From Devosia sp. (GTDB lineage Bacteria > Pseudomonadota > Alphaproteobacteria > Rhizobiales > Devosiaceae), in NCBI GenBank assembly GCA_015234425.1, contig JADGNE010000006.1:186001-250000 (forward strand): a stretch of DNA of 64,000 nt. The letters are read 5' to 3'. A model generated the notes under the pieces. It was not told the origin of the DNA. It was given only the letters and a program-made list of their open reading frames with translations, and made no database searches. Numbering within the stretch: the stretch's first letter is position 1; each line of letters starts with the position of its first letter. The position numbers were made by a program, and so were the translations under genes. Of the stretch, positions 53,799-61,477 are shown piece by piece.

Positions 53799-54663
53799 GA
53801 CAACCGCACCTATCGACGCCGCAACGGCCGCAGGCGGGCGGAGCGAGCGCCTGCCCACCAAGGTCTATCTCTACGCGAGCCTCACCATACTGGCGGCGAT
53901 CATCGTCATTCCCTTGCTGACAACAGCGCTGGGTGGCTTCAAGACTTTGGGCGAGCTGCGGGGCAATCCTTTCGGCCTGCCTTCGGAATGGCAGTGGAGC
54001 AATTACGGCAATATTCTCTTCAGCCAGCGTTACTGGCTGCAGATGGGCAATTCCCTGCTTATTGCCGCGCTTACCGTCTTTCTGACCCTGTCGCTCTCCG
54101 CGATGGCGGCCTTTACCTTCGCCCATGTCAAATTCTTCGGCTCGGGCTTTTTGCTCAACTACTTCCTCATTGGCCTGATGTTCCCTGCCGCCACGGCCAT
54201 CCTGCCGCTCTTTATCCGCATCCGCGATCTGGGGCTGCTCGACACCTATTGGGGCGTGGTGCTCCCGCAGGTGGCGTTCGGCCTGGGCATGTCGATCCTT
54301 TTGTTCCGCAATTTCTTCCGCAATCTGCCGAGCGAACTCTTCGACGCTGCATTTGTTGATGGCGCGGGTTATCTGCGCTTTTTCTGGAGCATCACTCTGC
54401 CGCTATCCCGGCCCATCATTGCAACGGTCGGGATCATCTCCTTCGTCGGCTCCTGGAACAGCTACATCCTGCCGCTGATCATGCTCAATTCCGAGAGCAA
54501 GTATCCGTGGCCCCTGGGCATCATGGTCTACCGCGGGGAGTTCTCGACCGATTGGCAGCTGATCCTGGCCTTCATCACCCTCACCATCATGCCGACCGTG
54601 ATCGTCTTCTTCGCGGCGCAAAAACACATCATTGCCGGTCTGACCGCCGGCGCCGTCAAATAG
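53791..54663 (+). CDS. Sugar ABC transporter permease (MalG/ThuG type)
   Basis: 290 residues. The first membrane segment is VYLYASLTILAAIIVIPLLTTALGGFK, and the coupling loop is FDAAFVDGAGYLRFFWSITLPLSRP. It ends FFAAQKHIIAGLTAGAVK, the classic MalG tail. It overlaps its partner by 8 bp and precedes the ATPase by 16 bp. Confidence 0.93.
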   Translation: MTETTAPIDAATAAGGRSERLPTKVYLYASLTILAAIIVIPLLTTALGGFKTLGELRGNPFGLPSEWQWSNYGNILFSQRYWLQMGNSLLIAALTVFLTLSLSAMAAFTFAHVKFFGSGFLLNYFLIGLMFPAATAILPLFIRIRDLGLLDTYWGVVLPQVAFGLGMSILLFRNFFRNLPSELFDAAFVDGAGYLRFFWSITLPLSRPIIATVGIISFVGSWNSYILPLIMLNSESKYPWPLGIMVYRGEFSTDWQLILAFITLTIMPTVIVFFAAQKHIIAGLTAGAVK

Positions 54664-54679
54664 CCTCGGAGTGCAGAAA

Positions 54680-55741
54680 ATGGCCGGTCTCGAGTTAAGA
54701 AACATCTCCAAGAGCTACGGTACCGTCTCGGTCATCGAAGGCGTTAACCTCTCGGTCGAGGACGGCGAGTTTGTCGCCCTCGTCGGCCCCTCCGGTTGTG
54801 GCAAGTCGACCATATTGCGCATGGTCGCCGGTCTTGAGGACATCACCGGCGGCGACATCGTCATTGGTGACCGCGTGGTCAATGACCTCACCCCACGCGA
54901 GCGCAACATCGCCATGGTGTTCCAGTCCTATGCGCTCTACCCGCATATGACCGTCTACAAGAACATGGCGTTCAATCTCGAGCTGTCCGGCAAGCCAAAG
55001 GCCGAGATCGACCAGCGTGTCCGCCAGGCGGCCCGCATGCTCGAGCTCGAGCCGCTGCTGGACCGCAAGCCCAGCCAGCTCTCCGGCGGCCAGCGCCAGC
55101 GCGTCGCCATGGGCCGTGCCGTGGTGCGCGATCCCGCTGTGTTCCTCTTCGACGAACCGCTGTCCAATCTCGACGCCAAGCTGCGCGTCCAGATGCGGTC
55201 CGAAATCAAGGCCCTGCACCGGAAGGTCGGCGTCACCTCGATCTATGTGACCCACGACCAGGTCGAGGCCATGACACTGTCCGATCGCGTCGTGGTGCTC
55301 AATCATGGCGTCATCCAGCAGGAGGGCTCCCCAATGGAGCTCTATCGCCGTCCTTCCAATCTCTTCGTCGCCGGTTTTATCGGCTCGCCAGCGATGAATT
55401 TCTTTGACGCCACCATCGACGGAAATATTGCCCGCACAGCCAGCGGCCTCAGCTTCGACTTCAATGCTTCTGAGCCCGTCAGCGATGGCCAGAAAGTGAC
55501 CATCGGCGTCCGGCCGGAGCATTTCCAGGCCGGCAGCGGCCCTCTGAGCGGCGAAGTGACTTTCGTCGAGCCCACAGGTGGGCAGACCTTCGTCACCCTC
55601 GATCTCTCGGGCCAGCCGACCATGGTGCTGGTATCGAGCGAAGAAGACATCGACACTGGCGCGCACCTGTCCGTGACCGCGCCTGTCGAACGCACCTATG
55701 TCTTCGACGGCCAGAGCGGCCGCCGCATCAGCAAGAACTAG
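54680..55741 (+). CDS. Sugar ABC transporter ATP-binding protein (MalK/ThuK/UgpC type)
   Basis: 353 residues. Walker A GPSGCGKST, Q-loop FQSYALYPHM, signature LSGGQRQRVAMGR, Walker B LFDEPLSNLDA, switch His in VTHDQVEA. The C-terminal regulatory domain includes FIGSPAMNFF and IGVRPEHF and the TOBE-type end. The ATG at 54680 with GGAG upstream fits the family better than the one three codons earlier. It completes the importer at 51496-54663. Confidence 0.94.
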   Translation: MAGLELRNISKSYGTVSVIEGVNLSVEDGEFVALVGPSGCGKSTILRMVAGLEDITGGDIVIGDRVVNDLTPRERNIAMVFQSYALYPHMTVYKNMAFNLELSGKPKAEIDQRVRQAARMLELEPLLDRKPSQLSGGQRQRVAMGRAVVRDPAVFLFDEPLSNLDAKLRVQMRSEIKALHRKVGVTSIYVTHDQVEAMTLSDRVVVLNHGVIQQEGSPMELYRRPSNLFVAGFIGSPAMNFFDATIDGNIARTASGLSFDFNASEPVSDGQKVTIGVRPEHFQAGSGPLSGEVTFVEPTGGQTFVTLDLSGQPTMVLVSSEEDIDTGAHLSVTAPVERTYVFDGQSGRRISKN

Positions 55742-55799
55742 GCCCGTCTCACAAAATGGCGTTCGCGGCATTCAACCGCGACCGCACTGGCATCACTTC

Positions 55800-57728
55800 T
55801 CAGTCCAGTAATTCTTGCCGATCCCGGAAGTGCGACAGCGCTTCGGGATTGGCGAGGCCAGGATTGTCTTCCATCGCCTTGCCGTTGACCGCATCGCGCA
55901 CCGACAATTCGGCGATCTTGTTCGAGCGGGTGCGCGGAATATCGGGCACTGCCAAAATCTTGGCAGGTACGTGACGCGGCGTCGCCCCCGAGCGGATACG
56001 CTTCCTGATTTCCGACACGAGTGCATCATCGAGCACGGCGCCGTCTTCCAGACGAACGAAAAGGATGATGCGCTGATCGCCCTGCCACTCCTGCCCCACC
56101 GCAATGGCTTCAAGGATTTGCGGAATAGGCTCGACCTGCCGATAGATCTCGGCCGTCCCGATCCGGATGCCACCGGGATTGAGCGTCGCATCCGACCGGC
56201 CGTGGATCACATAGCCGCCTGATGGACGCCGTTCGACGAAGTCGCCGTGGGTCCAGACGCCCTCGAAGCGCTCGAAATAGGCCGCGCGATAGCGCGCGCC
56301 ACTTGCATCATTCCAGAACCCGACCGGCATGGAGAGGTGCGCATTGCGGCATACCAGCTCGCCGGCCCCCTCCGAAACTGGCGCCCCGTTCTGGTCAAAC
56401 CCGTGCACGTCCATGCCCAGCATTGCGCCCTGCATCTCGCCGCGTCGGACCGGCAAGGTCGGGACGCCGCCGAGGAAGCAGGCGCAAATATCCGTGCCAC
56501 CTGAAATGGACGCGAGATGCACATCGCTCTTCCAGTCCCGGTAGATGTGATCATACCCATCGGGAAGCAGCGGCGAGCCGGTCGACAAAATGGTCCGCAG
56601 CCGTGACAGGCGATGGGTATCCTTGGGACGAAGGCGCGCCTTGTTGCAGGCGTCGATATATTTCGCCGAAGTCCCGAAAATATCGATCTCGTCCTCGTCA
56701 ATGATGTCCGCCAGCCGCCCCATGTGCGGATAGGCCGGATTGCCGTCAAAGGTGACGAGCGTGGCTCCCGACGCGAGGCCGGAGACCAGCCAGTTCCACA
56801 TCATCCACCCGCAGGTCGTGTAATAGAAGAACCGGTCGCCCGCCCGCAGGTCACAGTGGAGCTGTTGCTCCTTGAGGTGCTGCAGCAGCAGACGACCAGC
56901 GCCATGCACGATGCCCTTGGGCTTGCCCGTCGTGCCCGAGGAAAACAGCACGGCGTGGGGCGCATCAAAGCCCTGCCGCACGAAGTCGATTTCGTCCTCC
57001 GCGTACGGCGCGATCCAATCATCGAGCGTAACCGCCGGCCCATGATAGCCAGACAGATCCGAGGCTTCGCCGAGCAGGACGAGACGTCGGGGCATCCCGG
57101 CGGCGCAGACGGCATTGATGGACGCGGTCGTGTCGAACTGCTTGCCGCCGTAGTCATAGCGAGGTACCGCCACGAGAAGCGCCGGCTCCACCTGCCCCAG
57201 GCGGTCAGCCGCAGCAGCCGGGCCGAAATCGGGCGAGCACGATGCCCAGATCGCGCCGATTGCGGAGGTGGCCAGATAAAGCGCGATGGCCTCGATATCA
57301 TTGGTGACGATCCCCGCCACACGATCTCTCATGCCCACGCCCTCGGCCCGCATCGCCTGAACGAGGCGCGACACCAGCCCAAAAAGCTCCGCGCGCGTCA
57401 GGGTCCGGCGCGTTCCGTCTTCGCGATGTGCGATGATGGCCATGCGGCCATCGGGCTGTCGCAGCAGGTTTTCGGCATAGTTCAGCCGGGCATCAGGGAA
57501 AAACCGCATGTCCCGGATCGACGACCCGGGCAGATAGACCCGCGCCCCCCGCTCTCCGACAATATCAAACTGCGCCCACAGGGCTGAATGGTAGGCGTCA
57601 GGCTGCTCGACCGACCAGCGATGCAAACTCGCATAGTCGGTTGGAGTAAAACCCTGCTGTTTCGCGAAACCGGCCAGAGCCGCGGCGGCAATGCGCTCCG
57701 GGCCGGGCTGAAAAAGAATATCGTTCAT
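55800..57728 (-). CDS. aacS: Acetoacetate--CoA ligase (acetoacetyl-CoA synthetase)
   Basis: 642 residues, the usual length. This ANL-superfamily enzyme activates acetoacetate to acetoacetyl-CoA with ATP. The P-loop-like motif FSSGTTGKPKGIVHG, then TTCGWMMWN, GGTDICACF and the C-terminal YVIHGRSDATLNPGGIRIGTAEIY are those of acetoacetyl-CoA synthetase; the late NKIAELSVRDAVNG carries the catalytic-loop Lys. It lies 19 bp after the 3-hydroxybutyrate dehydrogenase gene on the same strand, so the pair would take 3-hydroxybutyrate to acetoacetyl-CoA. It converges on the sugar ABC ATPase. Confidence 0.92.
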   Translation of the reverse strand: MNDILFQPGPERIAAAALAGFAKQQGFTPTDYASLHRWSVEQPDAYHSALWAQFDIVGERGARVYLPGSSIRDMRFFPDARLNYAENLLRQPDGRMAIIAHREDGTRRTLTRAELFGLVSRLVQAMRAEGVGMRDRVAGIVTNDIEAIALYLATSAIGAIWASCSPDFGPAAAADRLGQVEPALLVAVPRYDYGGKQFDTTASINAVCAAGMPRRLVLLGEASDLSGYHGPAVTLDDWIAPYAEDEIDFVRQGFDAPHAVLFSSGTTGKPKGIVHGAGRLLLQHLKEQQLHCDLRAGDRFFYYTTCGWMMWNWLVSGLASGATLVTFDGNPAYPHMGRLADIIDEDEIDIFGTSAKYIDACNKARLRPKDTHRLSRLRTILSTGSPLLPDGYDHIYRDWKSDVHLASISGGTDICACFLGGVPTLPVRRGEMQGAMLGMDVHGFDQNGAPVSEGAGELVCRNAHLSMPVGFWNDASGARYRAAYFERFEGVWTHGDFVERRPSGGYVIHGRSDATLNPGGIRIGTAEIYRQVEPIPQILEAIAVGQEWQGDQRIILFVRLEDGAVLDDALVSEIRKRIRSGATPRHVPAKILAVPDIPRTRSNKIAELSVRDAVNGKAMEDNPGLANPEALSHFRDRQELLD

Positions 57729-57747
57729 CTAAATGGCTCTTCTGCAA

Positions 57748-58530
57748 TCACTTGGCCGTCCAACCGCCATCAATCGAGATGGCAGAGCCGGTAATCGATC
57801 TCGCCCAGTCCGAACAAAGATAGGCGGCCAATTCCGCCACTTCTTCCGGCTGAACGAATTTCTTGCTGGGCTGCGGCGCGAGGATGATCTTGCTGATCAC
57901 CTCATCCTCGCTGATGCCATGCACCCGCGCCTGGTCTTGCACCTGCTTGGCAACCAGCGGAGTCCAGACATAGCCCGGACAGATGGCATTGACCGTGACA
58001 TTGCTCTCGGCCACTTCCAGCGCCGCTGTCTTGGTCAGGCCCACCAGCGCGTGCTTGGCGGCCACATAGGCCGATTTGTAGGGCGAGGCGCGCAGGCCAT
58101 GAGCCGAGGCGATATTGATCACCCGCCCCCACCCACCGGCAAGCATATGCGGCATCGCGCTGCGCATGGTGTGAAAGGCGGCATCCAGATTGACCGACAT
58201 CAGCCTCTGCCAGTCTTCCTCGGCAAAATCGGATACCGCAGCGACCTTCTGGATGCCGGCATTGTTGACCAGCACATCCAGCCCACCGAGCGCATCGACC
58301 ACGCTCTGCACGAGGCCCATGCTGGCTTTTGCATCGGCGAGATCGGCGCGGGCATACCAGACGCGCCCTCGACCGGCCTGCCGCAAGAACTGCAGGATCT
58401 CCGCGACCTCCTCCTCGGGCTCGACACCATGCACGGCGACATCGAAATCACTGGAAGCGAATTTCAAAGCTATCGCCAGACCGATCCCGCTGGTCGACCC
58501 CGTCACCAGGGCAATATGCCGACCCCTCAT
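57748..58530 (-). CDS. bdhA: D-3-hydroxybutyrate dehydrogenase (short-chain dehydrogenase family)
   Basis: 260 residues, a classical SDR. The cofactor motif TGSTSGIG (10-17), NNAGIQ (about 90), the catalytic Ser in NIASAHGL, and Tyr/Lys in YVAAKHALVG are present. The C-terminal segments ICPGYVWTPLVAKQ and FVQPEEVAELAAYLCSD are typical of 3-hydroxybutyrate dehydrogenases, which oxidise 3-hydroxybutyrate to acetoacetate with NAD. Its place directly upstream of acetoacetyl-CoA synthetase supports this over other SDR activities. Together they allow use of 3-hydroxybutyrate, for example from polyhydroxybutyrate. Confidence 0.9.
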   Translation of the reverse strand: MRGRHIALVTGSTSGIGLAIALKFASSDFDVAVHGVEPEEEVAEILQFLRQAGRGRVWYARADLADAKASMGLVQSVVDALGGLDVLVNNAGIQKVAAVSDFAEEDWQRLMSVNLDAAFHTMRSAMPHMLAGGWGRVINIASAHGLRASPYKSAYVAAKHALVGLTKTAALEVAESNVTVNAICPGYVWTPLVAKQVQDQARVHGISEDEVISKIILAPQPSKKFVQPEEVAELAAYLCSDWARSITGSAISIDGGWTAK

Positions 58531-58660
58531 CCCATCCCCCTCATAGACCTCGAGGTCTTTCCCGAACTCTGGCCGTTTGGCGTCGCCAGTTCAAGCCGCC
58601 GCTTGACGAAACCGTTCGCACACTTGATGACAAGGCGAGGGAAAAGGGGAGGAGAATGCC

Positions 58661-59056
58661 ATGGTGGGAAAGATTATTGCGCCCATAGTCGTGCTTGTCC
58701 TGCTCGTCTGGATGGTACTCGCGACGACACGCCCCCAGGCCCCCAACGCCCCGGCTGCACCCGACGTTATCGATGGCGTTGCCGACAAATACATCGAATG
58801 CGCCGCCTATTATGCCCTGACGGCCCGCTATCTCACCGCTGACGGCGATGGCGAAACCGGCACGCAGTACGACGAGCGCGCCAATAGCGCGCTTGATGAG
58901 GCGAAGGTGCTCTCGGGCGAGCGCGACCTCGACCTCATGCGCAAGCGCGATACACTGATGGCCCAGATGGGCGGAAGCTCCAGCGCTGAAGGCCACGGCC
59001 TCGCCGATCTTGGCGTGACCTATGACGAGGAATGCATCGCCCTACTGGATGGTTGA
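58661..59056 (+). CDS. Small membrane-anchored protein of unknown function
   Basis: 131 residues. One N-terminal membrane segment (IIAPIVVLVLLVWMVLA) is followed by a Pro/Ala-rich linker and a helical, acidic domain with two Cys (YIECAAYYALTARYL and DEECIALL). I do not recognise the family. GGGGAGGAG lies 6 bases before the ATG, and codon use agrees with the neighbours, so I consider it real. It is divergent from the dehydrogenase gene (130 bp gap) and 32 bp upstream of the amidohydrolase on the same strand. Confidence 0.75.
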   Translation: MVGKIIAPIVVLVLLVWMVLATTRPQAPNAPAAPDVIDGVADKYIECAAYYALTARYLTADGDGETGTQYDERANSALDEAKVLSGERDLDLMRKRDTLMAQMGGSSSAEGHGLADLGVTYDEECIALLDG

Positions 59057-59088
59057 GCTACCCTTCGCGCCGTGAGGAGTTCAGGATA

Positions 59089-59910
59089 ATGCGCATTCTC
59101 GATACCCATCTCCATCTCGTCTACCAGGACCGTTTTACCTATCCCTGGCTCGCCAACGCACCGGCGCTCAATCGCCAGTGGACGCTCGAAGCCTATTTCG
59201 CCGAAGCGCTCCCCCTGGGCATCGAAACGGCCCTCCATATGGAAGTGGATGTCGCCGAGCCCGACATGCTCGCCGAAACCGAATTCGTCCTGGGACTGCC
59301 GCGGATTGTCGGCGCCATCGCGGCCTGCCGTCCCGAACATCCCAACTTCGTTGCCGAGATCGAACGCCTCAGTTACCACGCCCACGTCAAGGGCGTCCGG
59401 CGCATCCTTCATGAAGTCGCAGACGATCTCAGCCAGTCCGATCTCTTTATCGAGAATATCCGCCATTTGCCGGACTATGACCTGAGCTTTGACCTCTGCG
59501 TCCGGGCAGACCAATTGCCCATTGGCCAGCAGCTTGTCGAACGCGCGCCGGACGTGACCTTCATTCTCGACCATTGCGGCGTGCCTGATGTTACCGGGAC
59601 AGGCCTAAATCCCTGGCGCGACCACATCCGCGCCATCGCCCGCCTCCCCAATCTCAACGCCAAGATTTCGGGCATTGTCGCCTATTCCGGCAGAGACTGG
59701 ACCGTCGACACCATCCGCCCCTATGTCGAACACATCATCGAGTGTTTCGGCTGGGACCGCATCGTCTGGGGCTCCGACCACCCTGTGGTGACCCAGACTG
59801 GTTCGCTAACGCGCTGGGTGGAGGCGACCATGGATATCATTGCCGGCGCTAGCCCTGACGAGAAGGCGCGCCTCCTCCATCGCAATGCCGAGCGCATCTA
59901 CAAGGTCTAG
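59089..59910 (+). CDS. Amidohydrolase-family (amidohydrolase_2) metal-dependent hydrolase
   Basis: 273 residues of TIM-barrel hydrolase. The HxH metal motif is DTHLHL (about residues 5-10), with FILDHCGVPD mid-sequence and the metal Asp in WGSDHPVVTQ. The layout resembles sugar-lactonases and 2-pyrone-4,6-dicarboxylate lactonases of this family, e.g. L-fuconolactonase. The exact substrate is not determinable. The start at 59089 with GAGGAG upstream gives the family's N-terminus (MRILDTHLH); the longer frame runs into the preceding gene. The stop overlaps that of the converging cytochrome b561 gene. Confidence 0.85.
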   Translation: MRILDTHLHLVYQDRFTYPWLANAPALNRQWTLEAYFAEALPLGIETALHMEVDVAEPDMLAETEFVLGLPRIVGAIAACRPEHPNFVAEIERLSYHAHVKGVRRILHEVADDLSQSDLFIENIRHLPDYDLSFDLCVRADQLPIGQQLVERAPDVTFILDHCGVPDVTGTGLNPWRDHIRAIARLPNLNAKISGIVAYSGRDWTVDTIRPYVEHIIECFGWDRIVWGSDHPVVTQTGSLTRWVEATMDIIAGASPDEKARLLHRNAERIYKV

Positions 59911-60443
59911 CCGTCCGCCGTCGCCTTAAGCATTCGCTTGAGCGAATCTCGACGCAACACGAAATGCTCGACCAGCGCGCCAACCACGTGGAAGGCGATA
60001 GCCGGGATCAATATCAGCCGGCCGATTTCATGCACCTCGGCCGCCGGCTCCACCCCCAGAAACCACGCCACCGCCCCGGTCACCGGCATCAGGAAGATAA
60101 AGCCATAAAGCAGGAAGTGCGTGATCTGCCCGAGCCAGTTGAGGATGGCCGGATTGTCATGATGGGGCGCCGGCACGCCTCGGCGGAACCGAATGAGAAG
60201 GCGCAGTGCTGCCAGGACAAGTACGGTCAGCCCCAGGATCATGTGCAACATCATCCCGAGAGTCTGGCTCGCGTCCTTGCCCTCGAGGCGCTCGTTGAAG
60301 GCGATCTGCATCCCTTCATTGACGAACAGCTGGAACACCACCAGTGCGGCAATCGCCCAATGCAGGACGATCTGCACATTGGAATATCCTTTCACCGCGG
60401 CCATCAGCGCCCCCATTTTGCCAGCTCTAATTAGGGAACTCAT
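59907..60443 (-). CDS. Cytochrome b561 family protein
   Basis: About 178 residues, four membrane segments. It begins with GYSNVQIVLHWAIAALVVFQLFV and has heme-ligand His residues in VLHW, MMLHMILG, IPAIAFHVVGALVEHFVL. The family carries b hemes in the inner membrane and can oxidise quinol or superoxide; which applies here is open. The start is uncertain: ATGs at 60443, 60416 and 60404 are all possible, and 60416 has a GAGC 7 bases upstream. It converges on the amidohydrolase and is divergent from the oxidase operon, 44 bp apart. Confidence 0.85.
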   Translation of the reverse strand: MSSLIRAGKMGALMAAVKGYSNVQIVLHWAIAALVVFQLFVNEGMQIAFNERLEGKDASQTLGMMLHMILGLTVLVLAALRLLIRFRRGVPAPHHDNPAILNWLGQITHFLLYGFIFLMPVTGAVAWFLGVEPAAEVHEIGRLILIPAIAFHVVGALVEHFVLRRDSLKRMLKATADG

Positions 60444-60487
60444 TGGCCGGGTCCGCGTTCCATTCACGGATCATCCTGTGGGGGCAG

Positions 60488-61477
60488 ATGCGACGCAAAT
60501 CGGCACATCTTTTTCAATGTACCGTCCGTCTGGCGCTTCTGGGCGCTATTTCCCTGTTCCTGACCGCCTGTAATCCCGAGCAGAGCGCGCTTCATCCCGC
60601 CGGCCAGGATGCCGCCGAACTCTCCGATCTCTTCTGGTTCATGACCTTTGGTGGCGCCCTCGTCTGGTGCATCATCATGGGCGCGACCGTCTATGCCGTC
60701 CTCGGCAAGAAGCGTCCGCGCAGTGAGCAATTCGCGGACCGGTTTATCTTCTTTGGCGGCGTCATTTTTCCCACTGTGGGCCTCGCCATCCTGCTTCTGG
60801 TGGGTCTGGCGCTGCTGCCCAGCTGGCGCGAGGAGGACCCGCCTGATGTGAGGATCCATGTCGCAGCCGAGCAATATTGGTGGCGGTTCTCCTACGAGAC
60901 GGCCGATGGCGGACGCGTCGACACCGCCAACGAAATCCATCTCCCCGCCGGCTCCACCGTCGAGTTTGTGCTGACCAGCACCGATGTGATTCATTCGTTC
61001 TGGATCCCGGCCCTGGGCGGCAAGCTCGACGCCATTCCGGGCCGCACCAATCTCCTTCGCCTCCGGCCGACGACACCCGGCGTCTATCGCGGCGTCTGTG
61101 CCGAATTCTGCGGCCCCTCCCACACCTTCATGGCCTTCCCCGTCATTGTCAGCGAACAGGCCGAATACGACGCCTGGCTGGCAGCCCAGGCCCTGCCGGC
61201 GACCGCCACCAATGCCGGCGCCTTCCTTGCTGCCGGGTGCGGGGCCTGCCACATCGTGCGCGGCGTGAGCGAAGCGGGCTCTGTCGGGCCTGACCTTACC
61301 CATCTCGCCAGCCGCCGGACTATTGGCGCGGCCTCCCTGCCCCTCACCCGTGAGGCGCTCGACGACTGGATCGTTGCGCCGACCCATATCAAGCCGGGCG
61401 CGCGCATGCCCTCCTTCGCCACCCTGCCCGATGCCGATCGTGCGGCCATCGTCGATTTTCTCATGGACCTCAGATGA
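60488..61477 (+). CDS. ctaC: Cytochrome c oxidase subunit II with fused cytochrome c (caa3 type)
   Basis: 329 residues. The N-terminus has a lipoprotein signal (LLGAISLFLTAC-N), two membrane segments follow (FMTFGGALVWCIIMGATVYAVL and VIFPTVGLAILLLVGLALL), then the CuA cupredoxin domain with VIHSFWIP and CAEFCGPSHTFM (about 204-215), and a C-terminal cytochrome c domain with CGACH (about 251-255) and the axial Met in GARMPSF. This fusion defines caa3-type oxidases, which take electrons from cytochrome c internally. The ATG at 60488 follows GTGGGGG; the longer frame adds 15 residues upstream of the lipobox without support. It overlaps the subunit I gene (ATGA). Confidence 0.93.
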   Translation: MRRKSAHLFQCTVRLALLGAISLFLTACNPEQSALHPAGQDAAELSDLFWFMTFGGALVWCIIMGATVYAVLGKKRPRSEQFADRFIFFGGVIFPTVGLAILLLVGLALLPSWREEDPPDVRIHVAAEQYWWRFSYETADGGRVDTANEIHLPAGSTVEFVLTSTDVIHSFWIPALGGKLDAIPGRTNLLRLRPTTPGVYRGVCAEFCGPSHTFMAFPVIVSEQAEYDAWLAAQALPATATNAGAFLAAGCGACHIVRGVSEAGSVGPDLTHLASRRTIGAASLPLTREALDDWIVAPTHIKPGARMPSFATLPDADRAAIVDFLMDLR

